A DNA stretch of 64,000 nucleotides from Flavobacteriales bacterium (GTDB taxonomy: Bacteria; Bacteroidota; Bacteroidia; Flavobacteriales_D; Sanyastnellaceae): assembly GCA_002863125.1 (NCBI GenBank), contig PKEB01000004.1, positions 1-64,000 on the forward strand, given 5' to 3'. Under the pieces are notes generated by a model. That model made no database searches, was not told the DNA's origin, and was given only the letters and a program-made list of their open reading frames with translations. Both the position numbers and the translations under genes were made by a program. Position 1 is the first letter of the stretch; each line of letters starts with the position of its first letter. Positions 47,494 to 56,109 of this stretch are shown here, in pieces.

Positions 47494-48834
47494 TCAATGG
47501 GGTTTCTTCAATTCAATTTCTGTGCGCGGCAATACCATGATGAAGTTGCTTCCCTTGCCCGTCTCGCTCTCGACGCGAATGGATCCTTGGTGGCGGTCGA
47601 TGACCGTTTTGACATAACTCAGCCCCAATCCAAATCCTTTCACGTCGTGAACGTTCCCGGTAGGCACGCGGTATAGTCTATCAAATACCTTGCCTAAATG
47701 CTCCTTTGCGATTCCGATGCCGTTGTCTTTAAAACGCAATTCCACGCCATCTGTTGTCTGGGCGCTCGAAATCAACAACACCAAATCCCCGTCGGCGTAC
47801 TTAATGGCGTTGTCCACCAAATTGAAGACCACGTTGCTCAAATGCACCCGGTCCGCGTGAACCAACGGCTCTTCAGCTTCCAATTCCAGCTCCACTTTCC
47901 CGCCGTATTTGCGCACTTGAATGGCCACGTTTTTGACCACCTCGCGGATGAGGTCGTGCACATTCAGGGTCTGTTTGAAGAGCTGCATTTTGCCCGATTC
48001 TGCCAAACTGGCTTGCAGGACATTCTCCACCAGCATGCCGAGCCGCTTGTTTTCCTCATTGATCAGACCGATGTAGTAGTTAAACCCGTCGGCATTCTTC
48101 TGCATGTCGGGGTCCTTGAGGGCTTCCGACGCCAAACCAATGGTGCTGATGGGGGTTTTGAGCTCGTGTGTGAGGTTGTTCATCAAATCCCGGCGAATCC
48201 GGTCGATGCGTTTGTTGCGCGCGGCGCCGATGACCGCGGTGAAAAAGCCCCAAGCAATGATGGCCAGCATTAGCCCGGTCAAGGCAAACTGCCCGAGCAA
48301 GTTGTGCAGCAAGTAGCGCCCTTTGTTGGGGAAAAAGAGGTTGAGGCTCAGGGTGTTGATGGACACCTTGTGCGCAGATGCCGCCATTTGTTCGCGGTAT
48401 TCGACATCCGCCTCTTGCAGGCGAACGGGTTGCCCATAGCGGTCGAACACCCCGATGGCCGGCGGGATGGTGATGCCGTGTGCTTCGAGGATTACCGGTA
48501 AGACGCTGTCAATGCGCAAGGCTTCAATGCGATTCAACATGCGCACTTCTGCATCGTCGAGGCCTGTGCCGATCGAACCTGTATTGCCAATTCCATCGGT
48601 ATTTTCATTGGCAGCAGCCAGCGCTTCCAAGTCAATCTGCAGCATGCCCGTTGACGTCTTCGTGAGCATTTCGCTCACCTGACTCAATGAGTGGTAGACG
48701 TTGTCATCGAACAGCTGCTCCCGCATTTGCACAGACGTTCGGAGCCAGACAATCTGGATGGTGCTCATGGTCACGAAGGCGAGTACCATCGCGAGCAAAA
48801 ACCAAGGGATCGAGGGTCTTTTTTTCGCACTCAT
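47494..48834 (-). CDS. Membrane sensor histidine kinase, RprX-like
   Basis: A 446-residue kinase with an N-terminal membrane helix (about 10-30), a periplasmic sensor of ~180 residues and a second helix near 195-215. The H-box THELKTPIST has its phosphorylated His near 222. The N-box (NLVDNAIKYADGD) and G-boxes (DNGIGIAKEHLGK, GFGLGLSYVK) complete the ATPase domain. The ATG at 48834 was chosen for the usual short cytosolic N-terminus. The signal sensed is unknown. Confidence 0.92.
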   Translation of the reverse strand: MSAKKRPSIPWFLLAMVLAFVTMSTIQIVWLRTSVQMREQLFDDNVYHSLSQVSEMLTKTSTGMLQIDLEALAAANENTDGIGNTGSIGTGLDDAEVRMLNRIEALRIDSVLPVILEAHGITIPPAIGVFDRYGQPVRLQEADVEYREQMAASAHKVSINTLSLNLFFPNKGRYLLHNLLGQFALTGLMLAIIAWGFFTAVIGAARNKRIDRIRRDLMNNLTHELKTPISTIGLASEALKDPDMQKNADGFNYYIGLINEENKRLGMLVENVLQASLAESGKMQLFKQTLNVHDLIREVVKNVAIQVRKYGGKVELELEAEEPLVHADRVHLSNVVFNLVDNAIKYADGDLVLLISSAQTTDGVELRFKDNGIGIAKEHLGKVFDRLYRVPTGNVHDVKGFGLGLSYVKTVIDRHQGSIRVESETGKGSNFIMVLPRTEIELKKPH

Positions 48835-48935
48835 CTTTCGAACGAAGGTAAGGGCTTGCCTTCCGGGGCGAAAAACAGCCACAAAACTTCAACATCCATT
48901 AACAAATCGGTCACATCGTCAGCGCTCAATGCCGG

Positions 48936-48943
48936 TACGTTTG
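48936..48943 (+). promoter_or_regulatory. -7 box (TACGTTTG) of the candidate small RNA
   Basis: TACGTTTG matches TAnnTTTG exactly and lies about 5 bp before the structured segment. No clear -33 TTG is present upstream. Confidence 0.5.
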
Positions 48944-48947
48944 ACGA

Positions 48948-49056
48948 GAGTTTTCTCAGCCGCGAGAAGTGCAGGTCTTCTGAGCGGTCAGGTTTTAGGT
49001 TCGGCCTCAATCAGGCCAGAAAAGGACTTCGCGCAACGGCTCGAAGTCTTTTTTTT
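48948..49056 (+). ncRNA. Candidate small RNA with own promoter-like box and terminator
   Basis: A roughly 105-nt stretch between the kinase gene and dnaG holds no ORF of note but strong local structure. A CCGC/GCGG-closed stem with inner AGAAG/CTTCT lies at 48960-48987. GGCCT/AGGCC at 49003-49017 forms a second hairpin. GACTTCG/CGAAGTC plus flanking A-T pairs at 49021-49056 form an intrinsic terminator with eight Ts. A -7 box lies just upstream. It matches none of the SRP, 6S, tmRNA or RNase P signatures I know. A dnaG leader is less likely because the terminator and a second promoter-like box separate it from dnaG. Confidence 0.5.
49021..49056 (+). terminator. Intrinsic terminator upstream of dnaG
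   Basis: GACTTCG and CGAAGTC form a 7-bp stem extended by A-T and G-U pairs around a 10-base loop, and eight Ts follow. No coding gene on the plus strand ends before it. Confidence 0.8.
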
Positions 49057-49082
49057 GCGGGAAAAATTGCGGCGGTACTCCG

Positions 49083-49090
49083 TACATTTG
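49083..49090 (+). promoter_or_regulatory. -7 box (TACATTTG) of dnaG
   Basis: TACATTTG lies 20 bp before the dnaG ATG at 49110 and after the terminator, so dnaG likely has its own promoter. Confidence 0.55.
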
Positions 49091-49109
49091 GTTCTTCACC
49101 ACGATTGTC

Positions 49110-51155
49110 ATGATTCCCGCTCACATTGTCGACCAAGTGCTGCAGACCGCCGTCATTGAGGAGGTCATTGGGGATTACGTGGAACTCAAAAAGTCGGGAA
49201 GCGCCTTGCGTGGCCTGAGCCCCTTCACAAACGAGAAGACGCCCTCTTTTTACGTCCTGCCGGAAAAGGGCATTTTCAAGTGCTTTTCCAGCGACAAGGG
49301 CGGTAGCGTGGTGACGTTCTTGATGGAATTGGACAAGTTGAGCTTTCCGCAGGCCATCAAGCAACTCGCCGAAAGATACGGCATCGAGATCGAGGAGGAG
49401 GAGATGACGCCCGAGCAGCAACAAGCGCGCTCCGAACGTGAAAGCCTGCTCGCCCTAAATGCGTGGGCACAAAAATGGCTCACGGAGCAGCTGCACAATA
49501 CGGAGGAGGGAAAGGCCATCGGTCTGAGCTACTTCGAAAGCCGGGGCTTCCGCGCCGAGACGCTCAAAACCTTCAACATAGGGTATTGCCCAGACAGCTG
49601 GGATGCGATGAGCACGGCCGCGACCGAAGCGGGATACACACCCGAACGGCTCCTCGCGTTGGGCCTCGCCAAAGACAAGGACGGCAAGCTGTGGGACTTT
49701 TTCAAGGGCCGGGTGATGTTTCCCATTCGGGACCTCACGGGCCGACCCATCGCATTTGGCGGGCGGACGCTGAGCAAGGAAAAGAAGGTTGCCAAGTACT
49801 TCAACAGCCCCGAGAGCATCCTCTACCACAAGGGCGATGTGCTGTTTGGTATGCACTTGGCCAAACCGGCCATCGCGAAAGAAGACCGGGTCCTGCTGGT
49901 TGAAGGATATACCGATGTCATGGCCTTGCACCAGGCGGGCATTGAGCACGTCGTCTCCTCGAGCGGCACGGCCTTGACGGTGAATCAGATCAAGCTGATC
50001 CGCCGCTACACTAAGAACATCACAGTACTGTTCGATGGGGATGCTGCGGGTATCCGGGCGTCGCTGCGCGGGGTGGACCTGCTGTTGGCCGAGGGGTTGA
50101 ACGTCAACGTGGTGCTGTTCCCGGACGGCGACGATCCCGACAGCTACAGCAAAAAGGTCCCGGCCGACGTGCTCAGACGGCACATCGAAGAGGAAGCCAA
50201 GGATTTCGTGGCGTTCAAGCTGGAACTCTTGGCCCGCGAGTCGGCGGACGATCCGGTGAAGCGAACGGAGATGATCCACAGCATCTTGGGGTCCATTGCC
50301 GTCATCCCGGATGCAATTCAGCAGGGGGTCTATTTGAAATTGGCTTCGGAGGAATTGGCGTTGTCCGAGGACGTTCTGCAATCGGAAATCAACAAGGTCA
50401 TTCGGGCCAAGTTACTCGAAGAACAAAAAGCCCTGAAGCGCGAGGAGTTCCGCAAGCAGCGCATGGGCGAGCAAGGGCCGCCTCCGCCCCCGGTTCACTC
50501 CGCCCCGGATTGGTCGGATGAGCACGCCCCGGTGGAGGGGGCGTTTCTCGGAGGGGCGCTGGCTGAACAAGAGGCGCGCCGCACGGTAATCGAACGGGAT
50601 CTGGTGCGAAGGATGCTCCGCTTTGGCGACAAGGAATTTACTTCGCCCGCCCCGCCAGAGGGTGAGGCGCCGACCACGGTGGCCTTTGCCCGGTACGTCA
50701 TAGCGTACATGCAGAGCTTGAACTTCGAAATTCAGCACGCAGTTTACAGTGAGGTCTACGGAGTCTTTGTCGAGCATGCCCACGCCGAAAGCGTCCCCGC
50801 CATGGAGGATTTCATGAAGCATCCCGACCCGGAGGTGCAGTCGTTCGTCGTCGGCGCAGTCGTGGACAAGCACAAGGTCAGCTCGCGATGGGCGGAAGTG
50901 CATCAGATTTACAGTGCGCGAGAGGAAGACTTGCTGAACAAGGCATTGATGGATTCCTTGCATCTGCTCAAATTGAGCGACAACCGCAAGGAAATCAATG
51001 AGATTCAGGAGCAACTGGCCGGGTTGAATGAAGGCATCGAGCGGAACGAGGAAGCGGCGGTTGCGAGCATGCGTGAATTGTTGGAACGCCGGAAGGCACT
51101 GGATGAACAAAAACGCAACATCTCCACGTACTTTGGCACCACGATTCTTCCGTGA
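49110..51155 (+). CDS. dnaG: DNA primase with degenerate zinc-binding domain
   Basis: A 681-residue primase that makes RNA primers at the replication fork. In the N-terminal domain the four CHC2 zinc ligands are largely lost. Ser37 and Thr40 replace the Cys-x2-His pair (GLSPFTNEKTPSF), Cys58 remains, and Ser61 replaces the last Cys (KCFSSDKGG). The TOPRIM core is intact, with VEGYTDVMALHQAG (Glu near 265) and LFDGDAAG (Asp near 309 and 311). A C-terminal helicase-binding region follows. The mscS gene starts 10 bp later. Confidence 0.95.
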   Translation: MIPAHIVDQVLQTAVIEEVIGDYVELKKSGSALRGLSPFTNEKTPSFYVLPEKGIFKCFSSDKGGSVVTFLMELDKLSFPQAIKQLAERYGIEIEEEEMTPEQQQARSERESLLALNAWAQKWLTEQLHNTEEGKAIGLSYFESRGFRAETLKTFNIGYCPDSWDAMSTAATEAGYTPERLLALGLAKDKDGKLWDFFKGRVMFPIRDLTGRPIAFGGRTLSKEKKVAKYFNSPESILYHKGDVLFGMHLAKPAIAKEDRVLLVEGYTDVMALHQAGIEHVVSSSGTALTVNQIKLIRRYTKNITVLFDGDAAGIRASLRGVDLLLAEGLNVNVVLFPDGDDPDSYSKKVPADVLRRHIEEEAKDFVAFKLELLARESADDPVKRTEMIHSILGSIAVIPDAIQQGVYLKLASEELALSEDVLQSEINKVIRAKLLEEQKALKREEFRKQRMGEQGPPPPPVHSAPDWSDEHAPVEGAFLGGALAEQEARRTVIERDLVRRMLRFGDKEFTSPAPPEGEAPTTVAFARYVIAYMQSLNFEIQHAVYSEVYGVFVEHAHAESVPAMEDFMKHPDPEVQSFVVGAVVDKHKVSSRWAEVHQIYSAREEDLLNKALMDSLHLLKLSDNRKEINEIQEQLAGLNEGIERNEEAAVASMRELLERRKALDEQKRNISTYFGTTILP

Positions 51156-51164
51156 CCTCTACCG

Positions 51165-51998
51165 ATGAAGGAATTCCTCAATACCACAATTGAATTGGGC
51201 TCGTTTGAGCTGTCGTTTCGGTCCATCTTGCTGTTCTTCAGCGTCATTGCAGCTGCCCAAGTGGTGATTTGGTCGGTGCGGTACCTCTTGCGCAAATTCC
51301 TCCGTAACACCAACTTCGAGGAGGGCACGCGGTTCATGGTCATGCGACTGGTTCGGACGGTGGTCTATTTTTTGGTCATTGTGGTCGCGTTGGACACGGC
51401 GGGCATCGATTTGACAGTCTTTTGGGCCAGTTCGGCTGCGCTGTTGGTAGGCGTGGGGATTGGTTTGCAGAACTTCTTCAACGACGTGGTTTCGGGATTT
51501 GTCCTGCTGTTTGAAGGCGGCGTGCGCGTGGGAGATGAATTGGAAGTCGACGGCATGATGGTGCGTGTAGAACGCATCGATCTCCGCTCAACACGGGTCA
51601 TTACACGGTTTGGCAACCTGATTGTCATCCCCAATGGACTCATCTCAGGACAGACGGTCCGAAATTTCACCCAAGGCGAAAACGCGACGATGGTTCAGTT
51701 GGACGTCGGGGTGGCTTACGGTTCAGACGTTGAGCGGGTCAAAGCGATTTTGCTCGAAGCGGCCAACGCGGAAGAGGGAGTGGTGAAAAAGGCCCAAACC
51801 GCCGTTCTGTTCAACGACTTTGGCGAATCTTCATTGCAATTCACGGTGTGCTTCTGGATTGAGAAGCCCTTTTTGCGCAAGCTCATTTCGAGCAACATCC
51901 GATTCCGTATCGATGAGGCATTCCGTGCCAACGGGATTAGGATTCCATTCCCTCAGCGGGATGTGCACGTTCATCAAGTGCCGGCCGAGGCGGGCTGA
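51165..51998 (+). CDS. MscS-family mechanosensitive channel
   Basis: A 277-residue channel with three N-terminal helices. The third is the pore-lining TM3 (LDTAGIDLTVFWASSAALLVGVGIGLQNFFNDVVSGFVLLFEGG), followed by the beta domain with GDELEVDG and an alpha/beta vestibule. It releases solutes on osmotic downshock. It lies 9 bp after dnaG and overlaps the convergent recJ gene by 25 bp. Confidence 0.93.
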   Translation: MKEFLNTTIELGSFELSFRSILLFFSVIAAAQVVIWSVRYLLRKFLRNTNFEEGTRFMVMRLVRTVVYFLVIVVALDTAGIDLTVFWASSAALLVGVGIGLQNFFNDVVSGFVLLFEGGVRVGDELEVDGMMVRVERIDLRSTRVITRFGNLIVIPNGLISGQTVRNFTQGENATMVQLDVGVAYGSDVERVKAILLEAANAEEGVVKKAQTAVLFNDFGESSLQFTVCFWIEKPFLRKLISSNIRFRIDEAFRANGIRIPFPQRDVHVHQVPAEAG

Positions 51999-53731
51999 AT
52001 CGCACGCAGGTGAAGGTTGAGCTCCGTGCGGTTTTGCCATCCACGGGGCTTCCAGGTGTTCTTAACCAAGGTGAAAGCGAGGTCGATGGGCGTGTTTTGC
52101 TTGATCTGCGGCGCCATTTCTCCCATGTTCCATCCGATGGCGTCGATGGTTGGGCCATCGAATTCGGGATCGCGGATGGTGATTTTGAGGTGGCGTCCTT
52201 GGTTGCCAATGGTTCGCGGTGGACGCACGGAAACCACGTTACGGAGGATGAAGACCGGCGTGGAGTTCCCGGGCCCGAAGGGCTCTAGCTGCTCCAATTC
52301 TTTGAGCGCTTCGAGGGACAGTTCAGAAATGTGAACCTCGCGGTCGCATCGGATGATGGGCTTCGGATGCGCGCCATTGAGCTGGATTTTAACGGCATCA
52401 TTCAACCGCTCCTTGAACGTGTCGAGTTTGGCAAGTTCGAGGCTAAGGCCCGCTGCCATCGTGTGGCCGCCAAACTGGAGCAACAGGTCTTCGCATGCTT
52501 CGAGTGCTTCGTGGATGTCAACACCGTCGACTGACCGAGCGCTGCCGATGAGTAAGCCGTTCTCCTCGGATAAGACCACCGAAGGCCGATACCGGTGCTC
52601 AATCATGCGACTTGCAACAATGCCAACCACGCCCCGGTGCCAGTCGGTACCGTGAACGATGTTGCAGAAGCTGTCTTCCGGGGCTTGCTCCAATTGGATG
52701 AGCGCCTCGTTGGTCGTCGCCTCGTCTACCTCCCGTCGCCGGTGGTTCATCTCTTCGATTTCGCGGGCCATTTCCGATGCACGGGAATCGCTTTTTTCCA
52801 TCAGCAAGTCCACCACCCGTTGCGCATGGTCCATGCGTCCGGCGGCATTGATTCGAGGGCCCAATGTGAAGCTGATGTCGCGGATGGTTTGCGGCGCTTG
52901 GTGAATGTCTGCGGCGCGCATCAGCGCGAGGATGCCCGGTCGTTGACGTTTGCGCAGCTGCCGCAATCCTTGGGAGGCCATGATGCGGTTTTCGCCTTTG
53001 AGATCGACCAAATCCGCACCGATGCTGATGGCCACGAGGTCGAGCTCCTCGTAGATGCCGCTTTCGGGCAGGTCCATGCGGTACGCAAGGGACTGAAGCA
53101 GCTTGAACGCCACCCCGCAACCGGACAATTCCTTGAAGGGGTATGGGCAATCGCTGCGCTTGGGATTCAAGACCGCGAAGGCTTCCGGGAGGGTGTCTTC
53201 CGGCAAATGGTGGTCGCATACGATGACGTCGATTCCCCGTTCGGCTGCGTCGTGCAAGGATTCGAAATCCTTGGTTCCGCAGTCGAGCGCGATCATCAGG
53301 GAGAAGCGGTTTTCAGAAGCAAACCGAACGCCCTCCAAGCTGACGCCGTACCCTTCTTCGTAGCGATGCGGGATGTAGGTTTCTACTTGTCCTCCAACGC
53401 CCTCGAGGTAGCTAGCGACCATGGCAACGGCCGTGGTCCCGTCAACATCGTAATCACCGTAAACCAGGATGCGTTCCTCGTCTTCGATGGCTTGGTGGAG
53501 GCGGACCACGGCCTCCTTCATGTCTTTCATGAGCAGGGAGTGGTGCATCGCTGAGAGGGCCGGATTGAGGAAGCCCAATACATCTTCCTGCTCCTCAAAC
53601 CCGCGCTGAATCAACAAGGAAGCAACCAAATGGGTCAGCCCAGCGTTCTGCATCAGATGCGCGACGGCGTCCGGGTTTGGCTGCTCTTTGACGATCCAAG
53701 AGCTATTGGATAATTGGAGGGGGGTGGTCAT
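51974..53731 (-). CDS. recJ: Single-strand-specific exonuclease RecJ
   Basis: A 585-residue 5'-3' ssDNA exonuclease for recombination and repair. The DHH core has GDYDVDGTTA (92-101) and CDHHLPEDT (172-180), with the DHHA1 domain near 350-460 and an OB fold near 465-580. The C-terminus runs into the end of mscS. Length is typical. Confidence 0.95.
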   Translation of the reverse strand: MTTPLQLSNSSWIVKEQPNPDAVAHLMQNAGLTHLVASLLIQRGFEEQEDVLGFLNPALSAMHHSLLMKDMKEAVVRLHQAIEDEERILVYGDYDVDGTTAVAMVASYLEGVGGQVETYIPHRYEEGYGVSLEGVRFASENRFSLMIALDCGTKDFESLHDAAERGIDVIVCDHHLPEDTLPEAFAVLNPKRSDCPYPFKELSGCGVAFKLLQSLAYRMDLPESGIYEELDLVAISIGADLVDLKGENRIMASQGLRQLRKRQRPGILALMRAADIHQAPQTIRDISFTLGPRINAAGRMDHAQRVVDLLMEKSDSRASEMAREIEEMNHRRREVDEATTNEALIQLEQAPEDSFCNIVHGTDWHRGVVGIVASRMIEHRYRPSVVLSEENGLLIGSARSVDGVDIHEALEACEDLLLQFGGHTMAAGLSLELAKLDTFKERLNDAVKIQLNGAHPKPIIRCDREVHISELSLEALKELEQLEPFGPGNSTPVFILRNVVSVRPPRTIGNQGRHLKITIRDPEFDGPTIDAIGWNMGEMAPQIKQNTPIDLAFTLVKNTWKPRGWQNRTELNLHLRAIQPASAGT

Positions 53732-53828
53732 TCTCAGAGGTCGCCCGGATAGATTTGATTCAATCCGTGGCTTTCAAACGCGTTCAACTTATCTTGCACT
53801 GCCTAAAATACGGTAAACACATTTGCCA

Positions 53829-54839
53829 ATGTTGCGCAAAATTTCATTCTCGATGAAGAAACTCGGTTCACTCTCTCTCGCGTCAGTTGCGATGATGTTG
53901 CTCGTACTCGCTACGGGTTGTTTGAATGACGACAATTTAATTCCCGAAAACTGCTACGACGGCATCCTCAACAACGGCGAGGAATTGGTCGACTGCGGCG
54001 GTTCGATTTGCCCGCCCTGTGACCCGTGTGAAAACGGCCAGTACGACGCCCTCCTCGGCGAGACCTGGGTTGATTGCGGTGGAGAGTGCGATCCGTGCGA
54101 CCCCAGCTTCAATGGCGTGCAGGATCCCGGGGAATCGGGCATCGACTGCGGTGGCGATACGGGTGTGGCATGCGGTGAGCTTTGCGGAGACGGGTTGTTG
54201 AACGGCCTAGAACAAGGTGTAGACTGCGGGGGGCCGGACTGTGAGCCGTGTCCAACGTGTTGCGATGATTTGATGAACGGCGATGAAATTGGCGTGGATT
54301 GCGGAGGCAGCTACGACTTGAATATCTACCTGCCTTGCGACAACCCGAATGTTACCTGTGGTCCTTGCCCCGACGGGGTGAATTGCGCCAACGGCATCAT
54401 GGACGGTGATGAATTGTACATCGATTGCGGTGGTGCGAACTGCCCAGAATGTGAGGCGATTTTGACTTGGAAAGCAAACGGCACAACCCTCGTCGCCGAG
54501 GTGAGTGTGACGGCTGAATTGGACGGGACGACATTGAACGTTGGTGGATTGACTGCCACCGGTGCTGGCCTCGCACTCGTGTTGGAACAGCCCATCACCG
54601 GTTGGATTGACGGTGCCCAAGTGCAATGCTCCATGGCGAGCGGTAGCTCTTGCTCTTACGCAGATCCTGCAGCCAATGGCTACAGCACCAACTTCGGCGG
54701 CGGCGTTACGGTTGAGATCAGCTACATCGACCCGCAGCCCGGCGGCTTCGTGGTGGGAACGTTCATGGGTACGGTGGTCGGCATGACCGGCGAAAGCATG
54801 AACATCGCGCAGGGCGCGTTCCAGATGGAGATTCAGTAA
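53829..54839 (+). CDS. Lipoprotein with Cys-rich 'DCGGxxCxxC' repeats
   Basis: A ~336-residue lipoprotein (lipobox LVLATGCLND). Residues ~35-215 hold about six Cys-rich repeats of the pattern NG-x-x-D/N-G-x-E-x-x-x-D-CGG-x-x-C-x-x-C (for example NGIMDGDELYIDCGGANCPEC). The last ~120 residues are beta-rich (AEVSVTAELDGTTLNVGG...VVGTFMGTVVGMTGES). I do not recognise the C-terminal domain. The Cys and Asp pattern suggests disulfide- or metal-stabilised surface repeats. Start at 53829 or 53853; both give a lipoprotein signal. Confidence 0.8.
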   Translation: MLRKISFSMKKLGSLSLASVAMMLLVLATGCLNDDNLIPENCYDGILNNGEELVDCGGSICPPCDPCENGQYDALLGETWVDCGGECDPCDPSFNGVQDPGESGIDCGGDTGVACGELCGDGLLNGLEQGVDCGGPDCEPCPTCCDDLMNGDEIGVDCGGSYDLNIYLPCDNPNVTCGPCPDGVNCANGIMDGDELYIDCGGANCPECEAILTWKANGTTLVAEVSVTAELDGTTLNVGGLTATGAGLALVLEQPITGWIDGAQVQCSMASGSSCSYADPAANGYSTNFGGGVTVEISYIDPQPGGFVVGTFMGTVVGMTGESMNIAQGAFQMEIQ

Positions 54840-54848
54840 GGGAGCGCT

Positions 54849-54863
54849 GCCCCTTCAAGGGGC
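54849..54863. terminator. GC hairpin between convergent genes
   Basis: GCCCCTT-C-AAGGGGC lies between the Cys-rich lipoprotein stop and the OmpA lipoprotein stop. There is no T-tract. Confidence 0.4.
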
Positions 54864-54869
54864 GCGGCA

Positions 54870-55844
54870 CTACTCTGCGCGAATGATATCGAAGAGCGCA
54901 TCCAGGTTGGGTGCGAGCACAATCTCAATGCGTCGGTTTCGCGCTTTGTCATCGGGATCCACCGGATGGTATTCGCTTCGGCCAGCGGCCGAAAGGGCCT
55001 CTGGAGCAACCCCGGATCCTGTGAGGATTTCAACGACCGCCGTGGAGCGAAGTACGCTCAATTCCCAGTTGTTTCGTGGAATGGCACCGGATCGCAATTG
55101 ATCTGTATCGGTGTGGCCTTCTACAATGATTTCCAAATTGGATTGCGAACTCACCACTTGCGCCAAGTCTTGGAGTGCTTGTTTGCCGTCGGCGTTGATG
55201 GCCGTACTGCCCGACGGGAACAGCAATTGCGCCTCCAAGCTTACGTAGACCTTTCCGTTGCGTTGTTCCACGGTCAACCCCTTGTCTGCAAATCCGAGCA
55301 AGGCCTGCGCCAATTGAGCTCGCAGGGCTTCAGCAGCGGCATCACGTGAAGCCAGGAGGCCTTCCAGTTCCTCGATGCGCTGGGAGCGTTCGGCAAGCTC
55401 CGCCTCGCGTTGATTCAGATCTGCGTTTAACTGCAACAGGTCATCTTCTTGGGCCTGAAGCTCAGCGCGGTTTTTGCTCAATTCCTCGAGCAACACACGG
55501 TTCTCCTCGTTGATCGCGGCCATACGGGCTGAGCTTTCAGACGTCAAGACATCGTTCAAGTCTTCGAGCCGCTGGACGTCTTCAAGGGCGACGGCGAGGG
55601 CACGTCCCAACCGGGTGGTGTCATCAACCAACGCGGCGTTTGAATTTTCCAAGACTTCGACACGGCCGGCCAATTCGCGCCGCTCAATTTCTCCATCCTG
55701 GTTCGATAAGGTCAGTCTTCGATTTTCCTCCGCCGTTTGGTCCAAGGTCATTTGAACTTCGTCGAATTGCTTCATGGTGACACAGCCGGAAAATGTTGCC
55801 AACACTGCGATGAAAGAGGAAAGGCGGAGGGATTTTTTTATCAT
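54870..55844 (-). CDS. OmpA-family coiled-coil lipoprotein
   Basis: A 324-residue lipoprotein (FSGCVTMK, Cys near 21). A long coiled coil covers about 30-190 and a C-terminal OmpA peptidoglycan-binding domain about 205-310 (LLFPSGSTAIN...IVEGHTDTDQL...ARNRRIEIVL). It probably tethers the outer membrane to murein. The ATG at 55844 is preferred over an upstream TTG. The 265-bp stretch upstream (55845-56109) holds its promoter region and a small ACACTTTTCAAGTGT inverted repeat. Confidence 0.88.
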   Translation of the reverse strand: MIKKSLRLSSFIAVLATFSGCVTMKQFDEVQMTLDQTAEENRRLTLSNQDGEIERRELAGRVEVLENSNAALVDDTTRLGRALAVALEDVQRLEDLNDVLTSESSARMAAINEENRVLLEELSKNRAELQAQEDDLLQLNADLNQREAELAERSQRIEELEGLLASRDAAAEALRAQLAQALLGFADKGLTVEQRNGKVYVSLEAQLLFPSGSTAINADGKQALQDLAQVVSSQSNLEIIVEGHTDTDQLRSGAIPRNNWELSVLRSTAVVEILTGSGVAPEALSAAGRSEYHPVDPDDKARNRRIEIVLAPNLDALFDIIRAE

Positions 55845-56109
55845 GACATTCAAGAAAGCTGAAAATCGCTGTAGTCACCGAAGGTGGAGGATTTCCGAAG
55901 GATTGAACGAATTTCTCACAACACTTTTCAAGTGTAGGATGTTGATAAGTGTCAAAACGAGATTATCTTCACCGTCCCTGATTGATTGATATGTACTTCT
56001 TACGACAGTTATCAGACCTTATAGAACGCCATCTCGGTTGGTTTTTCACCAATGGGAATAAGTCCGGCGTGATGTGCGACGATCCGTACTGGGATTGACC
56101 GCTTGTGAG

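Noticed and set aside
48948-49056. Signal recognition particle RNA or 6S RNA
   Set aside because: A GGTCAGG string is present, but the SRP GGAA/AGCAG apical loop is missing, and the length and shape do not fit 6S RNA.
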